A DNA stretch of 59,675 nt. It comes from a virus. Positions 16,040-24,441 of this stretch are shown here, piece by piece. A program made the position numbers and the translations under genes. The stretch covers positions 1-59,675 of IMG/VR virus record IMGVR_UViG_3300010883_025977; one strand, written 5' to 3'. How positions within the stretch are numbered: the stretch's first letter is position 1; each line of letters begins with the position of its first letter. The notes below the pieces were generated by a model. It was not told the origin of the DNA. It ran no database searches and saw only the letters and a list, made by a program, of their open reading frames with translations.

Positions 16040-17059
16040 ATGAAACTTCATACAGCAATCGCGGCAGTCTTTGCGCTTTCCTTTATGACGGGTTGTAATT
16101 CTGAAAACTATCTCGTGCATGAAAAAGAGACACTGGTAGAAGTTTACTCTGAAGTCCCTGTCTATATCGAAACAGAAGTCCCCACCGACAACGAAGATGT
16201 CGAGATATGGGTTGACTCATTCACACAACCTCGATCAGTAGACGGCGTCGATATCCTCTGGGTTATTGATACATCCGGGTCGATGAGCCGCTACGAAGCA
16301 AATCTATTGGTTGGTATCGAAACAATGCTGAACGCGCTTCCTCCATCTGGCTGGCGCCTGGCAATGACTTCAAACTCTCCAGACAAAGCAGCTCTAGAAT
16401 CACAATTTCCACTAGTGCCGGGCGACGATATTGATGACGCAGAAGCGATGTATGCGGCGATGGGAATCGGTCACCACGAGAAGGGCTTTGATGCCACATA
16501 CGAATACATCATGAACAATTCGTACGCATCAACTTGGATGCGCCCAGATGCTGCATTATTAGTTGTTTTTGTGTCTGACGAAGAAGACCAGAGCAACAGC
16601 CACTTTCCTATAGTACAAGACTTCATCAACTGGTATCAAACACAGCGCGGGGGATCAGTTTATCTCTCAAGTATTGTCAACGTAGCCGCGGCTGATTCAG
16701 CCTGCACGTGGAATGTCAATGCGATCGATATTGGTGACCGTTACATGGAAGCTACCAATTATTTTGGAGGTGTAATTGTTGATATCTGCAGCGAAGACTG
16801 GTCCGCTGGGGTGACTGATGCTAGTGTGCAGATCGACCCCTTCGAAGAATGGTCCCTGACACATCCTGCTGTTGAAGCTACTATCCGCGTATTTATTGAT
16901 GGTCAACTCAATTGGGACTGGACATACGACGCTCCTTCCAACAGCATCGCCTTCACAGTAATACCCGGGGGCGGGGATCATATTGAAATTGCTTACGTAA
17001 TTGATGATACACCCGACGATACGGGCGATGATGACGACTCAGGCGATACAGGCCCTTAA
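16040..17059 (+). CDS. von Willebrand A-domain lipoprotein
   Basis: Lipobox FMTGC gives a lipid-anchored Cys near residue 19. A vWA domain follows from about residue 70: VDILWVIDTSGSMSRYE carries the MIDAS DxSxS, and AALLVVFVSDEEDQS supplies a later acidic MIDAS residue. The C-terminus after about 280 is a short beta domain, then an Asp/Gly/Thr tail (DDTGDDDDSGDTGP). vWA lipoproteins of this form occur in Myxococcota-like genomes, where they are thought to bind proteins or surfaces. In a phage it might alter the host surface. Overlap spacing shows an operon with the thioredoxin lipoprotein. Confidence 0.82.
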   Translation: MKLHTAIAAVFALSFMTGCNSENYLVHEKETLVEVYSEVPVYIETEVPTDNEDVEIWVDSFTQPRSVDGVDILWVIDTSGSMSRYEANLLVGIETMLNALPPSGWRLAMTSNSPDKAALESQFPLVPGDDIDDAEAMYAAMGIGHHEKGFDATYEYIMNNSYASTWMRPDAALLVVFVSDEEDQSNSHFPIVQDFINWYQTQRGGSVYLSSIVNVAAADSACTWNVNAIDIGDRYMEATNYFGGVIVDICSEDWSAGVTDASVQIDPFEEWSLTHPAVEATIRVFIDGQLNWDWTYDAPSNSIAFTVIPGGGDHIEIAYVIDDTPDDTGDDDDSGDTGP

Positions 17060-17205
17060 GAAGTCCTCAGAGTTAACTCTAGAGACATCTTAAACAATTG
17101 TCCAACCGAATATATGGTTATCTAAAGAGAGTGTACTAGAGTGATCATTCTGGATCACCCAGAGGCTTTCATTGCTCACTATCTGCGGTGATCGCTATAG
17201 AAAGT
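17060..17205. other. convergent intergenic gap, 146 bases
   Basis: Between the plus-strand vWA gene and the minus-strand block. It holds one short inverted repeat, GTGATC/GATCAC (17141-17158), without a T-run. I see no gene, promoter or clear terminator. Confidence 0.4.
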
Positions 17206-17637
17206 CTACAGAAAGTTGCCGGCATCATCAAGGACATCACTCATCTGCGATCCATCTTGATGATACTCGCCATTGATGCCATACGGCCCGATCGGTTTGC
17301 CTGTTTGTTCCCCCACAGCGTTGTCAATGTAATCAAAAACTTGTGTAACAGCGTCTACAAATGCCTCTGCTTGTGGACTACCAGAATCGGCGTATGAGAC
17401 ATCATCAGGATTCGACGATGTTGCTAGCAATGCTGCATGTGCGGAGAAAAGGCTGCTCGCCAAGTCATCAGGAACCTGCACACTGAACTCTTGTCCTTCG
17501 TGGTCTCCGTTGACCATGTGACCCCCAGCCTGTTCCAACAGCTTCCTGCGCACAATGCGACGGATCTTCTGCTCAGCCAGAACTTTGGCTTTCTCTTCTT
17601 TGATGATACTTCTGAGTTGTCTTTTTGTGATTTTCAT
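17206..17637 (-). CDS. leader-tagged internal protein candidate, 143 aa
   Basis: The start is ATG at 17637, giving the tag MKITKRQLRSIIKEE; the frame stays open to 17769 but overlaps the previous gene and has no site there. The tag is the clearest example of the shared leader, with a second helix (RIVRRKLLEQAGG) offering a further (L/I)xE-type site. The remainder is acidic and Gly/Asp-rich (SNPDDVSYADSG, YHQDGSQMSDVLDD). No enzyme motif. A CATATTTATAAC promoter candidate lies 22 bases upstream. Confidence 0.65.
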   Translation of the reverse strand: MKITKRQLRSIIKEEKAKVLAEQKIRRIVRRKLLEQAGGHMVNGDHEGQEFSVQVPDDLASSLFSAHAALLATSSNPDDVSYADSGSPQAEAFVDAVTQVFDYIDNAVGEQTGKPIGPYGINGEYHQDGSQMSDVLDDAGNFL

Positions 17638-17659
17638 GAATAGTATCCTAGCAAATTCT

Positions 17660-17672
17660 GTTATAAATATGC
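17660..17672 (-). promoter_or_regulatory. candidate late promoter, GCATATTTATAAC
   Basis: Minus-strand variant of the CATATTTAAT motif between two tagged genes, 22 bases upstream of the start at 17637. Confidence 0.4.
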
Positions 17673-19028
17673 TTACGGTCGGTATTTTGCCAGAGGCACA
17701 TCGTACCTGGTATATTTCCGGGCAAACTGGAACTGATCTTGGGCGTAGACCCTCATCAACTGTTTCCACACATCTGCAACTGCTTTATAGAAATGGTCAT
17801 TTTTGAAGAAGTTCTTAGCTTGCTTATCTAACAGCGCTTCGACCTTGTCTTCTAGCTCTTTCTTCCATTTTTGATCTACAACTTTTCCAGCTAGCTGTGA
17901 GACGACGTCTTTCTCTTGCGATGAGAAGGCCTCGAAGATCAGGCGCTTAACAGCGGGTCGTGCTTTATTCTGCGCTCGTACGATCTGATTAGCATGTTCT
18001 TGAAGCATCTTTTTCTCATTCTGATACTCCTCTTTTATCAAGCTTGACATGTTCTTATCTTTCGAAAGCCCTTCGCCCCAGACACCTTCTCCAGAAGCTC
18101 CTTTTACGGGGGTCTTAAATTTGGGTTTTCCTTGTGTGATGCGAGAAAATTTAATTTTTTCACCGTACGGGCTGGGAATCATCATAAATCCTTCAGCAGT
18201 AACCAGTATCACACCGCTTAAATCAAAAACCTCATCAGCACTGATAGTTTCTTCCCACTCAGTTCTCAGGGCTTCTGGAGATTCAAAAACTTTGCTATTT
18301 AATGATGCAAGGGCAGATGCAGCTGCTGCAGCATCGCCTAAGCCTCCGGCGGAGTCTTCGTCTGTTATCCCTAGCAACCTAGATATTTTCAACATATTTG
18401 TTGGTGTTACTTCATAGTTCTTTTCGTCTATCTTCACATTAAGAAGATCACCTTGCATATTAGTTACTAGCTGCGCTGCTGCATCAAGCATGTCCATTAT
18501 TTTTTCGAATCTATTGGCTGTAATTTCTCCGCCCAGTGTCAAAACGGCATCGGTCTTACCAGATGTAGTAACTGTTTCTTCATAGAAGGCTTTTATCTTG
18601 TCGAATTGTGTCTTTGTTTGACTAGCATCAGCTAGCTCAACAATACCTGGTTGTTCTAGAAATTCTGCTAATTCATCTATGGCAATTCTTATAGTTTTAT
18701 TGATGGGACCAAAAGCAGTAATCCCCTCAGTCCCCGGACGTATTTCTTTTGAGTTATCTGGGGCTTTTACTTCCCACTTTCCAGCGTAAGGCCCATCTGT
18801 TATAGATAGATCAAATGATTCTGATTGTCCTTGAACCTCAGCCCCTAAAATTTCTGCTAATCGATCTTCACCGGGTCCTACACCAGAGCGCCCTTTAAGT
18901 GCGGTTGAGCTTTCAAAATTTGCCCAAGGCATTAATTTTCCCATCTCGATCTCAGGTTGTGCAGAGCTATCTTGTGCCGGTGGTCCTTCTATTAATGTCT
19001 TAATGTATGTTTCTAGTAAATTACTCAC
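17673..19028 (-). CDS. leader-tagged PD-(D/E)xK nuclease-like protein, 451 aa
   Basis: The start tag SNLLETYIKTLIEG ends in LIE-G, an ideal prohead-protease site. Residues 50-95 carry a nuclease-like core: EDRLAEILGA (helix Glu), SFDLSI (Asp) and KWEVKAP (ExK). The rest is helical, with DVVSQLAGKVVDQKWKKELEDKV near the end. GTG start at 19028. It ends two bases from the ligase-type gene upstream, so the pair is co-expressed. Inference: a packaged nuclease that could act on host DNA or RNA, or trim phage ends, soon after entry. Confidence 0.6.
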   Translation of the reverse strand: MSNLLETYIKTLIEGPPAQDSSAQPEIEMGKLMPWANFESSTALKGRSGVGPGEDRLAEILGAEVQGQSESFDLSITDGPYAGKWEVKAPDNSKEIRPGTEGITAFGPINKTIRIAIDELAEFLEQPGIVELADASQTKTQFDKIKAFYEETVTTSGKTDAVLTLGGEITANRFEKIMDMLDAAAQLVTNMQGDLLNVKIDEKNYEVTPTNMLKISRLLGITDEDSAGGLGDAAAAASALASLNSKVFESPEALRTEWEETISADEVFDLSGVILVTAEGFMMIPSPYGEKIKFSRITQGKPKFKTPVKGASGEGVWGEGLSKDKNMSSLIKEEYQNEKKMLQEHANQIVRAQNKARPAVKRLIFEAFSSQEKDVVSQLAGKVVDQKWKKELEDKVEALLDKQAKNFFKNDHFYKAVADVWKQLMRVYAQDQFQFARKYTRYDVPLAKYRP

Positions 19029-19030
19029 GT

Positions 19031-20296
19031 CTACCCCATCAAAATCGGTAATGCATATCTTAAATATTCTCTTACCAACGCTTCCTCTTGCTTCGAAGCA
19101 CCAGAGGGTCCCATGCGGCGCGCCCGGCCGATGATCTGATTAGCCATCGCGAATGTGCCTGTGAGCTTATAGAGTTTACCGCTGCCAGGCGGCTCTTCAA
19201 AAACAACGCCCTCCATGTCTGAGGCCATGTTCTCAATGTCGCCTAGCTTCTCCATCTGGGCTGCTAGCATGTCGCCCATAGCTTCTGCATCTTCACCTTG
19301 GGCGCCTTCTATCGCTGCAATAGATGTTTGCAGCTCCTCTTTCATACGTGCAACCTCTTTATCACTGTCACCGGCCTGAAAGAACGATTGCATTCCGCGC
19401 ATGACCTCAATAGCAAAATCACTAATGACTCTTTCAATGGGCGCCGCGGCGCGTGATATCGTTTTCTTTGAATTTGTCTTGGTAGCCATGGAGCTAATTT
19501 GCTTTGCCACATCTTTGGGAACATCCTTCTTGAGATCCCTTAGAGATGGCGCATTTTCTTGTCCAAGAATTCGCTTAATGATCCCCTCTTGCTTGACAAC
19601 AGGGATGGGTAGATTCCCAACTTCTCCCTGTCTAAGCTTTTCTGCAACGAAATCACCAATAGTAGCATCGTCAGACATTCCAAGTGCAGACAGACCGGAC
19701 TCTAGGGTTTCAATATGGCCGCCCTCAGTGATGTCTTTCAGATCAACAATCTGTGGCCCAGATACTCTCCAGCCTTCTGCATCTAGCTCACCTTCAAGAT
19801 CCTCAACCGAATCAACTAATTGCTTGAATGACCCCTGAGACTCCACGGCAGGCTCGGGTCCATCAAAATTTTGTAGATTATGAAGCACAACATTATTAGC
19901 GCCGTACTGAATGATATTGGGATTGTCCACATACATGATTTCGGCATTGATATAGTTAGCACCATTTGCAAAAACGGCAGTCTTGTCTTCTTCTGACATT
20001 CTATCAACAGCCCGAGTGATTGCCTTGAATCCGTTCATGAAAGCATCTTCTGCTGGGTGGTCTTTCCACTTACCGGCGAATTCCTCTGGAGACATACCAC
20101 CTTTTTTAATATCACCAGCATTACGAGCTGTCTGGAGGGCATCGTCTCTGTATGTAAAGAATAGATTCTGGCCGTCGACCTTTTCTACTACTTCGATATC
20201 AGCTGATGCTACGTTACGTAGTATTTCTTTGATTTCGCCGAATGTGAAATCTAAATTTTCGTGAAGGTGACTGAGGTGACCTGCGACTCCGCCCAT
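19031..20296 (-). CDS. ligase-type covalent nucleotidyltransferase (RNA/DNA ligase-like), 421 aa
   Basis: The motifs of the ligase superfamily are readable in order: motif I EKVDGQNLFF (Lys about residue 40 would carry AMP), an Arg in ARNAGDIKKGGMS, motif III YINAEIMYVDNP, motif IV MEGVVFEE and motif V KLYKLTG. The N-terminus (HLSHLHENLDFTFGEIKEIL) is family-specific. It could join RNA or DNA ends. It lacks the leader tag but is paired with a tagged nuclease, so a cut-and-seal or repair couple is possible. ATG at 20296 has AAGGAG. Confidence 0.72.
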   Translation of the reverse strand: MGGVAGHLSHLHENLDFTFGEIKEILRNVASADIEVVEKVDGQNLFFTYRDDALQTARNAGDIKKGGMSPEEFAGKWKDHPAEDAFMNGFKAITRAVDRMSEEDKTAVFANGANYINAEIMYVDNPNIIQYGANNVVLHNLQNFDGPEPAVESQGSFKQLVDSVEDLEGELDAEGWRVSGPQIVDLKDITEGGHIETLESGLSALGMSDDATIGDFVAEKLRQGEVGNLPIPVVKQEGIIKRILGQENAPSLRDLKKDVPKDVAKQISSMATKTNSKKTISRAAAPIERVISDFAIEVMRGMQSFFQAGDSDKEVARMKEELQTSIAAIEGAQGEDAEAMGDMLAAQMEKLGDIENMASDMEGVVFEEPPGSGKLYKLTGTFAMANQIIGRARRMGPSGASKQEEALVREYLRYALPILMG

Positions 20297-20343
20297 TATG
20301 CTCTCCTTATGCGTAGACTAACTATAGTCTGCATCTCACAGAT

Positions 20344-20721
20344 TTACAGGGCGCTAACTATTAAGTCTTCTAAATCTTCTAAACTTAGATCTGGCTCTTT
20401 ACCTTTTGCATCCGGATCTGCTAGGGCTGGTTCCTCTTCTACAGTTGGGTGCATTATTTGGCCCTGCTTATTAGCTGCTCTAAAATCTCTGCGCAGTACT
20501 TTAAGAAGACCGTTATAGTAGTCCCTAGAATCAGTCCTTACGCTACATCCATTTCTTTGGTGAGTCGCATCATCGAGACGCATTTCGATATCTGCTATAC
20601 ATTCACCAGATCCAAACGGAACTGTATCACCCCCGAAACAACGATGTTCCTTTTCGCCGGGAACTTCCTTCATCTCTCGGAGTATCATACTTCTTAAATG
20701 TGCTTTACTTAAATTCTTCAT
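20344..20721 (-). CDS. leader-tagged small protein, 125 aa
   Basis: Starts KNLSKAHLRSMILREMKE, the shared leader with ILRE as possible cleavage site. The body has two Cys-containing turns (HRCFGGDT, GSGECIADIE, NGCSVRTD) and an acidic end with LSLEDLEDLIVSAL. No family recognised. GGAGG upstream of ATG at 20721. Confidence 0.6.
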   Translation of the reverse strand: MKNLSKAHLRSMILREMKEVPGEKEHRCFGGDTVPFGSGECIADIEMRLDDATHQRNGCSVRTDSRDYYNGLLKVLRRDFRAANKQGQIMHPTVEEEPALADPDAKGKEPDLSLEDLEDLIVSAL

Positions 20722-20725
20722 TTTG

Positions 20726-21442
20726 TTAGCCTCCTAAGATTCTATATCGCGCCAACACCTGTGTTTTGTCAGCAACTTCACCTACTACAATTGGTAGATC
20801 TCCGGTGCCTTGTTCGCTGGGCTTTTGTTTTGCAGAAGATTTATTTGAAGCAGTTGCTGCAGCAGCTTTTTGAGCTGGCTTCGAAACTTCAGCATCTCGC
20901 TCTTTTTTCTTGGCTTGAATTTTTATTCCAACAGAAGTAGGGTCAGGAGCTTCGTCACCGTCAACGTCAGCAGTTAATATTTGGGTTAATCCACTGAGCA
21001 TTATATAGAGCGCTTGCTTTTCACCTGCGTCTAGACCGTCAAAATATTCGCTCAGCCCTTTTTGGACCTCTTTATCCTTTGTAGACTTTCCACTGCGCAT
21101 CATGTTTAGCATATTAACGATTTGCTCGACATCAGCATTTGCAATATCATCTTCGGAAGGAATTACAGCATCAGCATCTTCCTCCTCTTCTTTTTTTCCG
21201 GTGGCAGCTGCAACAGCAGACGCCTGCTTCTTTTCTTTGTCCTCTTCAGTGCCTTCGTCTTCAGCTTCATCTATTTCATCAGCACTGTCACTTGCATCGA
21301 GAGCTTTGGTTCTATCCGCCATGTCGCCCTGCTTTTTTCTTTCATCTTCTAGTAGTGGAGACAAAAGTTCACCAAATGAAGACATCGTGGCTTCTCGAAT
21401 CAATCTATCTAAATCTTTTAAGATGTCTTTTTTAGCTATCAC
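20726..21442 (-). CDS. leader-tagged acidic protein, 238 aa
   Basis: GTG start at 21442 with GGAAG. The N-terminal IAKKDILKDLDRLIREATM gives an IRE-A cleavage-like site. Residues 40-105 are very acidic and low complexity (EEDKEKKQ, KKEEEEDADA), then a folded-looking helical stretch (VEQIVNMLNMMRSG, GEKQALYIMLSGLTQIL), then Ala/Lys/Ser-rich. The charge pattern resembles scaffold or core proteins of prohead assembly. Either core component or packaged protein. Confidence 0.55.
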   Translation of the reverse strand: MIAKKDILKDLDRLIREATMSSFGELLSPLLEDERKKQGDMADRTKALDASDSADEIDEAEDEGTEEDKEKKQASAVAAATGKKEEEEDADAVIPSEDDIANADVEQIVNMLNMMRSGKSTKDKEVQKGLSEYFDGLDAGEKQALYIMLSGLTQILTADVDGDEAPDPTSVGIKIQAKKKERDAEVSKPAQKAAAATASNKSSAKQKPSEQGTGDLPIVVGEVADKTQVLARYRILGG

Positions 21443-21445
21443 TGT

Positions 21446-21640
21446 TTACTTCCGGGTCCAACGAACTCGTTGACGCCAGTCCTCACGGGATTGTGCAGCT
21501 CTTCGTCTATTAGCAGTGAGTTCTTCAGCCTCAGCTAGCTCTCTAGTGCGTGTATCACGCTTTTCAGTACGCTTATCCAGATCTTTCATAAATTTATCAA
21601 ACTGAAATGCCTGGTCTTGGTCTTTTGTCTTCTTGCTCAT
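21446..21640 (-). CDS. small charged helical protein, 64 aa
   Basis: ATG at 21640 with GGAGG eleven bases upstream. Almost entirely Lys, Arg, Asp, Glu and Gln, predicted as one long helix (KFMKDLDKRTEKRDTRTREL), ending basic. No tag, no family. Confidence 0.5.
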   Translation of the reverse strand: MSKKTKDQDQAFQFDKFMKDLDKRTEKRDTRTRELAEAEELTANRRRAAQSREDWRQRVRWTRK

Positions 21641-21646
21641 GATGAT

Positions 21647-22120
21647 TTAAGCCTCCGTTGTTATTGTATAACTATTCGAGTCTTTCGAGTCTTTCTCTGT
21701 CTCAATAACAATCGTAATGAGTGCATCATTCGAGCCAAAAAACTCTGTCGTTTTTGACACTGTCTCTGCATCTTCAACAGTCCAAACTACTTCTGTTTCT
21801 CCAGACGGGAATGAAAAAATGACTTCATTCACTTCACCAAATTTTAACATGGAGTTTGCTGTACTATGTGTAGTTTCGAAAACCACACTTCGGGAGTATT
21901 CTGACTTATTAAACCTCGCGGTTCGCCCTGACACTACATTGCCGCTTCTGCTAATAATAGAACACTGCATAAATGTGTCTGTTGCAGGATCTTCTGTTAC
22001 TGGTTCTGATAACGCTAGGCGCCCTAGCAAAGAATCACTTACGATCATGTTGTCGGGGTTGGTCACAGAGCGCTTCCATTCATTTTCGATATTATCAGTT
22101 TTATTGTTGTCTGAACTCAT
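21647..22120 (-). CDS. hypothetical beta-rich protein, 157 aa
   Basis: ATG at 22120 with GAGAGG. Short helical start, then regular beta-like alternation (QCSIISRSGNVVSGRTARF, NEVIFSFPSGETEVVWTVED) and an acidic Ser/Thr end. Possibly a small virion decoration or baseplate part, judged only from neighbours. Not recognised. Confidence 0.5.
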   Translation of the reverse strand: MSSDNNKTDNIENEWKRSVTNPDNMIVSDSLLGRLALSEPVTEDPATDTFMQCSIISRSGNVVSGRTARFNKSEYSRSVVFETTHSTANSMLKFGEVNEVIFSFPSGETEVVWTVEDAETVSKTTEFFGSNDALITIVIETEKDSKDSNSYTITTEA

Positions 22121-22124
22121 TCTA

Positions 22125-22523
22125 TTAATCCTCTCTATAATATGCTATATCAGCTCTTATTTGATCTGCTTCTTGTGCGTATTCTAAATCGAGCTCGGTC
22201 ACATCGTTAACCTCATGTGTGTATACTTCGACTATGACTTTAGGATACTCACCGGTGACTTTTGCAAAATGTCCGAACTCGTGTTCAAACTGGAACAGCT
22301 CAAGTAAAAAGTTATGATACATGGCATGATCAGAAAATTCATACTCTCTCATAAGTCGACTTGGATCTGTTACTCTTTTCCACTCAGTATTTTTTGATGC
22401 TCGCACTGGAAGTCCGTTGTCACCCGGGGAAGTCAAAGTTCCCGGCGGGAGTTCCCGTATAATACGCATGGGAACCTCCGGTTCAAAATATGACGACATC
22501 ATCTCTGTGAGCAAACTACTCAT
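22125..22523 (-). CDS. pterin-4a-carbinolamine dehydratase (DCoH)-fold protein with leader-like start
   Basis: Residues 50-130 follow the DCoH pattern: LMREYEFSDHAMYHNFLLEL, FEHEFGHFAKVTGEYPKVIVEV, YTHEVNDVTELDLEYAQEADQI. In active dehydratases a His-His-Pro triad binds the pterin; here the first two positions read GHF, so catalysis is doubtful. The N-terminus (SSLLTEMM) contains an LTE leader-like site. PCD-like proteins are known in phages. Its place among tagged proteins suggests a virion or cargo role rather than metabolism. Confidence 0.6.
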   Translation of the reverse strand: MSSLLTEMMSSYFEPEVPMRIIRELPPGTLTSPGDNGLPVRASKNTEWKRVTDPSRLMREYEFSDHAMYHNFLLELFQFEHEFGHFAKVTGEYPKVIVEVYTHEVNDVTELDLEYAQEADQIRADIAYYRED

Positions 22524-23881
22524 TATTTATCCTGCGGGCCATGGCCTTTTCGAGTTGGGGTTTTTATATAGTCATCTAGTCCCTGTGGGTCCTTGACATC
22601 GACGCCCATCTCTTCGAATTCTTCTACAGTCTGGTTCATTGACTGGACCGCTATTGAAAGCTGTTTTTGTCTATTCAGACCCTTCCATCGGCTGACTGCA
22701 ATATCTGCTAGACCAGCTTCGGGTTGTGCCATCTTAAGAAGGTCAGCAAAACTTCCTTCCAGGCTATCACCTAATTGTACAGCTTCTTCTTCACTAAGTC
22801 CTAACTTAGCTGAGACTTTTCCAATTTTCTTTGCCAGCTTGGCAGGATTTCTTTCTGCTCCGCCTGTAGCTTGGTTAACAATAGTTTGCCACAACTCTTT
22901 GGGCACCCCCGTGCTTGAAAGGTGTGCCTCAAGCTTCTTTCTGCCGGCTTTCTGTACTGCCTGAAAACCTGGCATTACAAATGCTGCAACAAAAAAGAAC
23001 CTAAATGAATCTAACTCTTTCACAGACTGGGGCTGGCTTTGTAGCAGTTTTACGTCTTCAGGCTCAAACATACCAATCTTCGGATCAGCCAGCGCATTGA
23101 TATACTCACTAGTTGCAGTATCCATCAGCGCTGTGACTTCTTCTTTCTCAAGCTGTACGGCAAAATAATTCATACGCTTGAGGATCTTATCAATATGTTG
23201 TCTGGCACCGGGTGCGCCTGCAAATCCAAACTCAGCTGCTATTTTCTCAAATGTAGCGTCGCCAGATTGTTCAGGTGTTTGTGCCACCAATTCTTCAGCA
23301 GCTTCTTCAAACTCCGGAAAATCTTCATCTGGTAGAATTGACATTCCCATTTCATCGTATTGCGCATCAGAATAATCACCAGGATCGCCAGAGTCGTATC
23401 CTGCCTCTCTTAGCCGCCCTTCACCTTTTAACTTTTCTTCTTTAGAGATATCTTTCTCTGCGTCTATCGGTGCTGATTCTTCATCAGCATCATCATCTAG
23501 CGGGTTATTTTTTTCTTCTGGCGTATTCTGTTTTTCAGCTGCCTTGTCCACAAGACGATGCATTTCTTTATAGAAGAACTCTACTTGATCGTCAGGAACC
23601 AGCGATGCTAATGAAGCACTCGCGCGCTCCAGCTCTTTGACATTGGAAGGTGAGTATTCTTCATCTTCAATTGGTGGCCTCTCATCAGCTAATTGATGTG
23701 CCATCATATCAGTTGGTTTAAGGGGAACGTCTGCCGGGACAGTTACTTCTGGCTTCTTTTCATCGTCGTCTTCTGGATCCCCCATCTGGGGACCGGGTTG
23801 ATCATACATTCCGTATTGAACATTTTCAAACAAAAGATCGTCTATGATCAGCCGGAGGTTCTTTTTAGATATAGATTCCAT
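22523..23881 (-). CDS. leader-tagged virion/internal protein candidate, 452 aa
   Basis: Starts ESISKKNLRLIIDDLLFENV: amphipathic leader with LFE-N site. Residues 30-190 are acidic and poorly ordered (DPEDDDEKKPE, NNPLDDDADEE); from about 200 the chain is helical with FRFFFVAAFVMPGFQAV near 290 and LGLSEEEAVQLGDSL. No enzyme motif. The start at 23881 has GGAG, and a palindromic GCATATTTAATGC lies 24 bases upstream, fitting strong late expression. Confidence 0.6.
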   Translation of the reverse strand: MESISKKNLRLIIDDLLFENVQYGMYDQPGPQMGDPEDDDEKKPEVTVPADVPLKPTDMMAHQLADERPPIEDEEYSPSNVKELERASASLASLVPDDQVEFFYKEMHRLVDKAAEKQNTPEEKNNPLDDDADEESAPIDAEKDISKEEKLKGEGRLREAGYDSGDPGDYSDAQYDEMGMSILPDEDFPEFEEAAEELVAQTPEQSGDATFEKIAAEFGFAGAPGARQHIDKILKRMNYFAVQLEKEEVTALMDTATSEYINALADPKIGMFEPEDVKLLQSQPQSVKELDSFRFFFVAAFVMPGFQAVQKAGRKKLEAHLSSTGVPKELWQTIVNQATGGAERNPAKLAKKIGKVSAKLGLSEEEAVQLGDSLEGSFADLLKMAQPEAGLADIAVSRWKGLNRQKQLSIAVQSMNQTVEEFEEMGVDVKDPQGLDDYIKTPTRKGHGPQDK

Positions 23882-23907
23882 ATGATATCTCTCCAGTTTA
23901 TCTTACA

Positions 23908-23920
23908 GCATTAAATATGC
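23908..23920 (-). promoter_or_regulatory. candidate late promoter, palindromic GCATATTTAATGC
   Basis: Best copy of the CATATTTAAT motif, near-palindromic, 24 bases upstream of the 452-aa tagged gene and after the lysis-type membrane gene. Confidence 0.45.
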
Positions 23921-23935
23921 TGCAGAAGCCGCCGT

Positions 23936-24418
23936 TTACTGGTTGATCTGGCCTAATGCATAGCCGGCGCCGAGGGTGACACTAATTCCTAAAACGACTC
24001 CGATAATAATACCAAATTCAGATGATTGATACCAAGGACGAGGCTTAAATTGTTTTTCTAAGAAATTAATTTGATCGTTCTTGATCAATAGTATCTCTGA
24101 GTGTCTTAACAATAGCGCTTCACTTCGTGCGCCGCAGAGGTCTATTTTAAGTTGTAAATCAGACCTTAAAAGCCCCAATTGTCTATCTGTCTCAATTTTG
24201 CATGTCGCTTGGGTGAACTCTAAATCAACCATTAGCCGTGCAGATGCAGGTGTATTAAAAAGTGTGCCAGCAAATGGAGCAGGATCGCCCTTCTTGATTG
24301 TTACTACTCTCTCATCAGCAGGAGGAGGTGTATCGTCGGCGTAGGCAATGGTTGGTATCGTTATAGAGTATAACGTGAATGAGACCAAGACTAGATGAGC
24401 TATAACTTTTTTTAACAT
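23936..24418 (-). CDS. exported membrane protein, 160 aa (spanin-like candidate)
   Basis: ATG at 24418 has AGGA seven bases upstream, better than the TTG at 24424. A signal peptide (LKKVIAHLVLVSFTLYSITIPTIAYA) ends about residue 26 at AYADD. A periplasmic part follows with KKGDPAPFAGTLFNTPASA and a helical stretch to 120, and a C-terminal TM segment (about 133-153). GDPAPFAGTLF-type segments recur in marine-phage proteins near lysis genes. A role in spanning or disrupting the envelope is plausible but unproven. Confidence 0.6.
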   Translation of the reverse strand: MLKKVIAHLVLVSFTLYSITIPTIAYADDTPPPADERVVTIKKGDPAPFAGTLFNTPASARLMVDLEFTQATCKIETDRQLGLLRSDLQLKIDLCGARSEALLLRHSEILLIKNDQINFLEKQFKPRPWYQSSEFGIIIGVVLGISVTLGAGYALGQINQ

Positions 24419-24441
24419 AGGCAAATCCTATAACGTATGCC

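Noticed and set aside
17141-17158. Inverted repeat GTGATC/GATCAC as bidirectional terminator
   Set aside because: Six-bp stem without a T-run on either strand.
17638-17769. Longer N-terminus for the tagged 143-aa protein
   Set aside because: Would overlap the upstream gene by almost 100 bases and hide the leader tag; no ribosome site.
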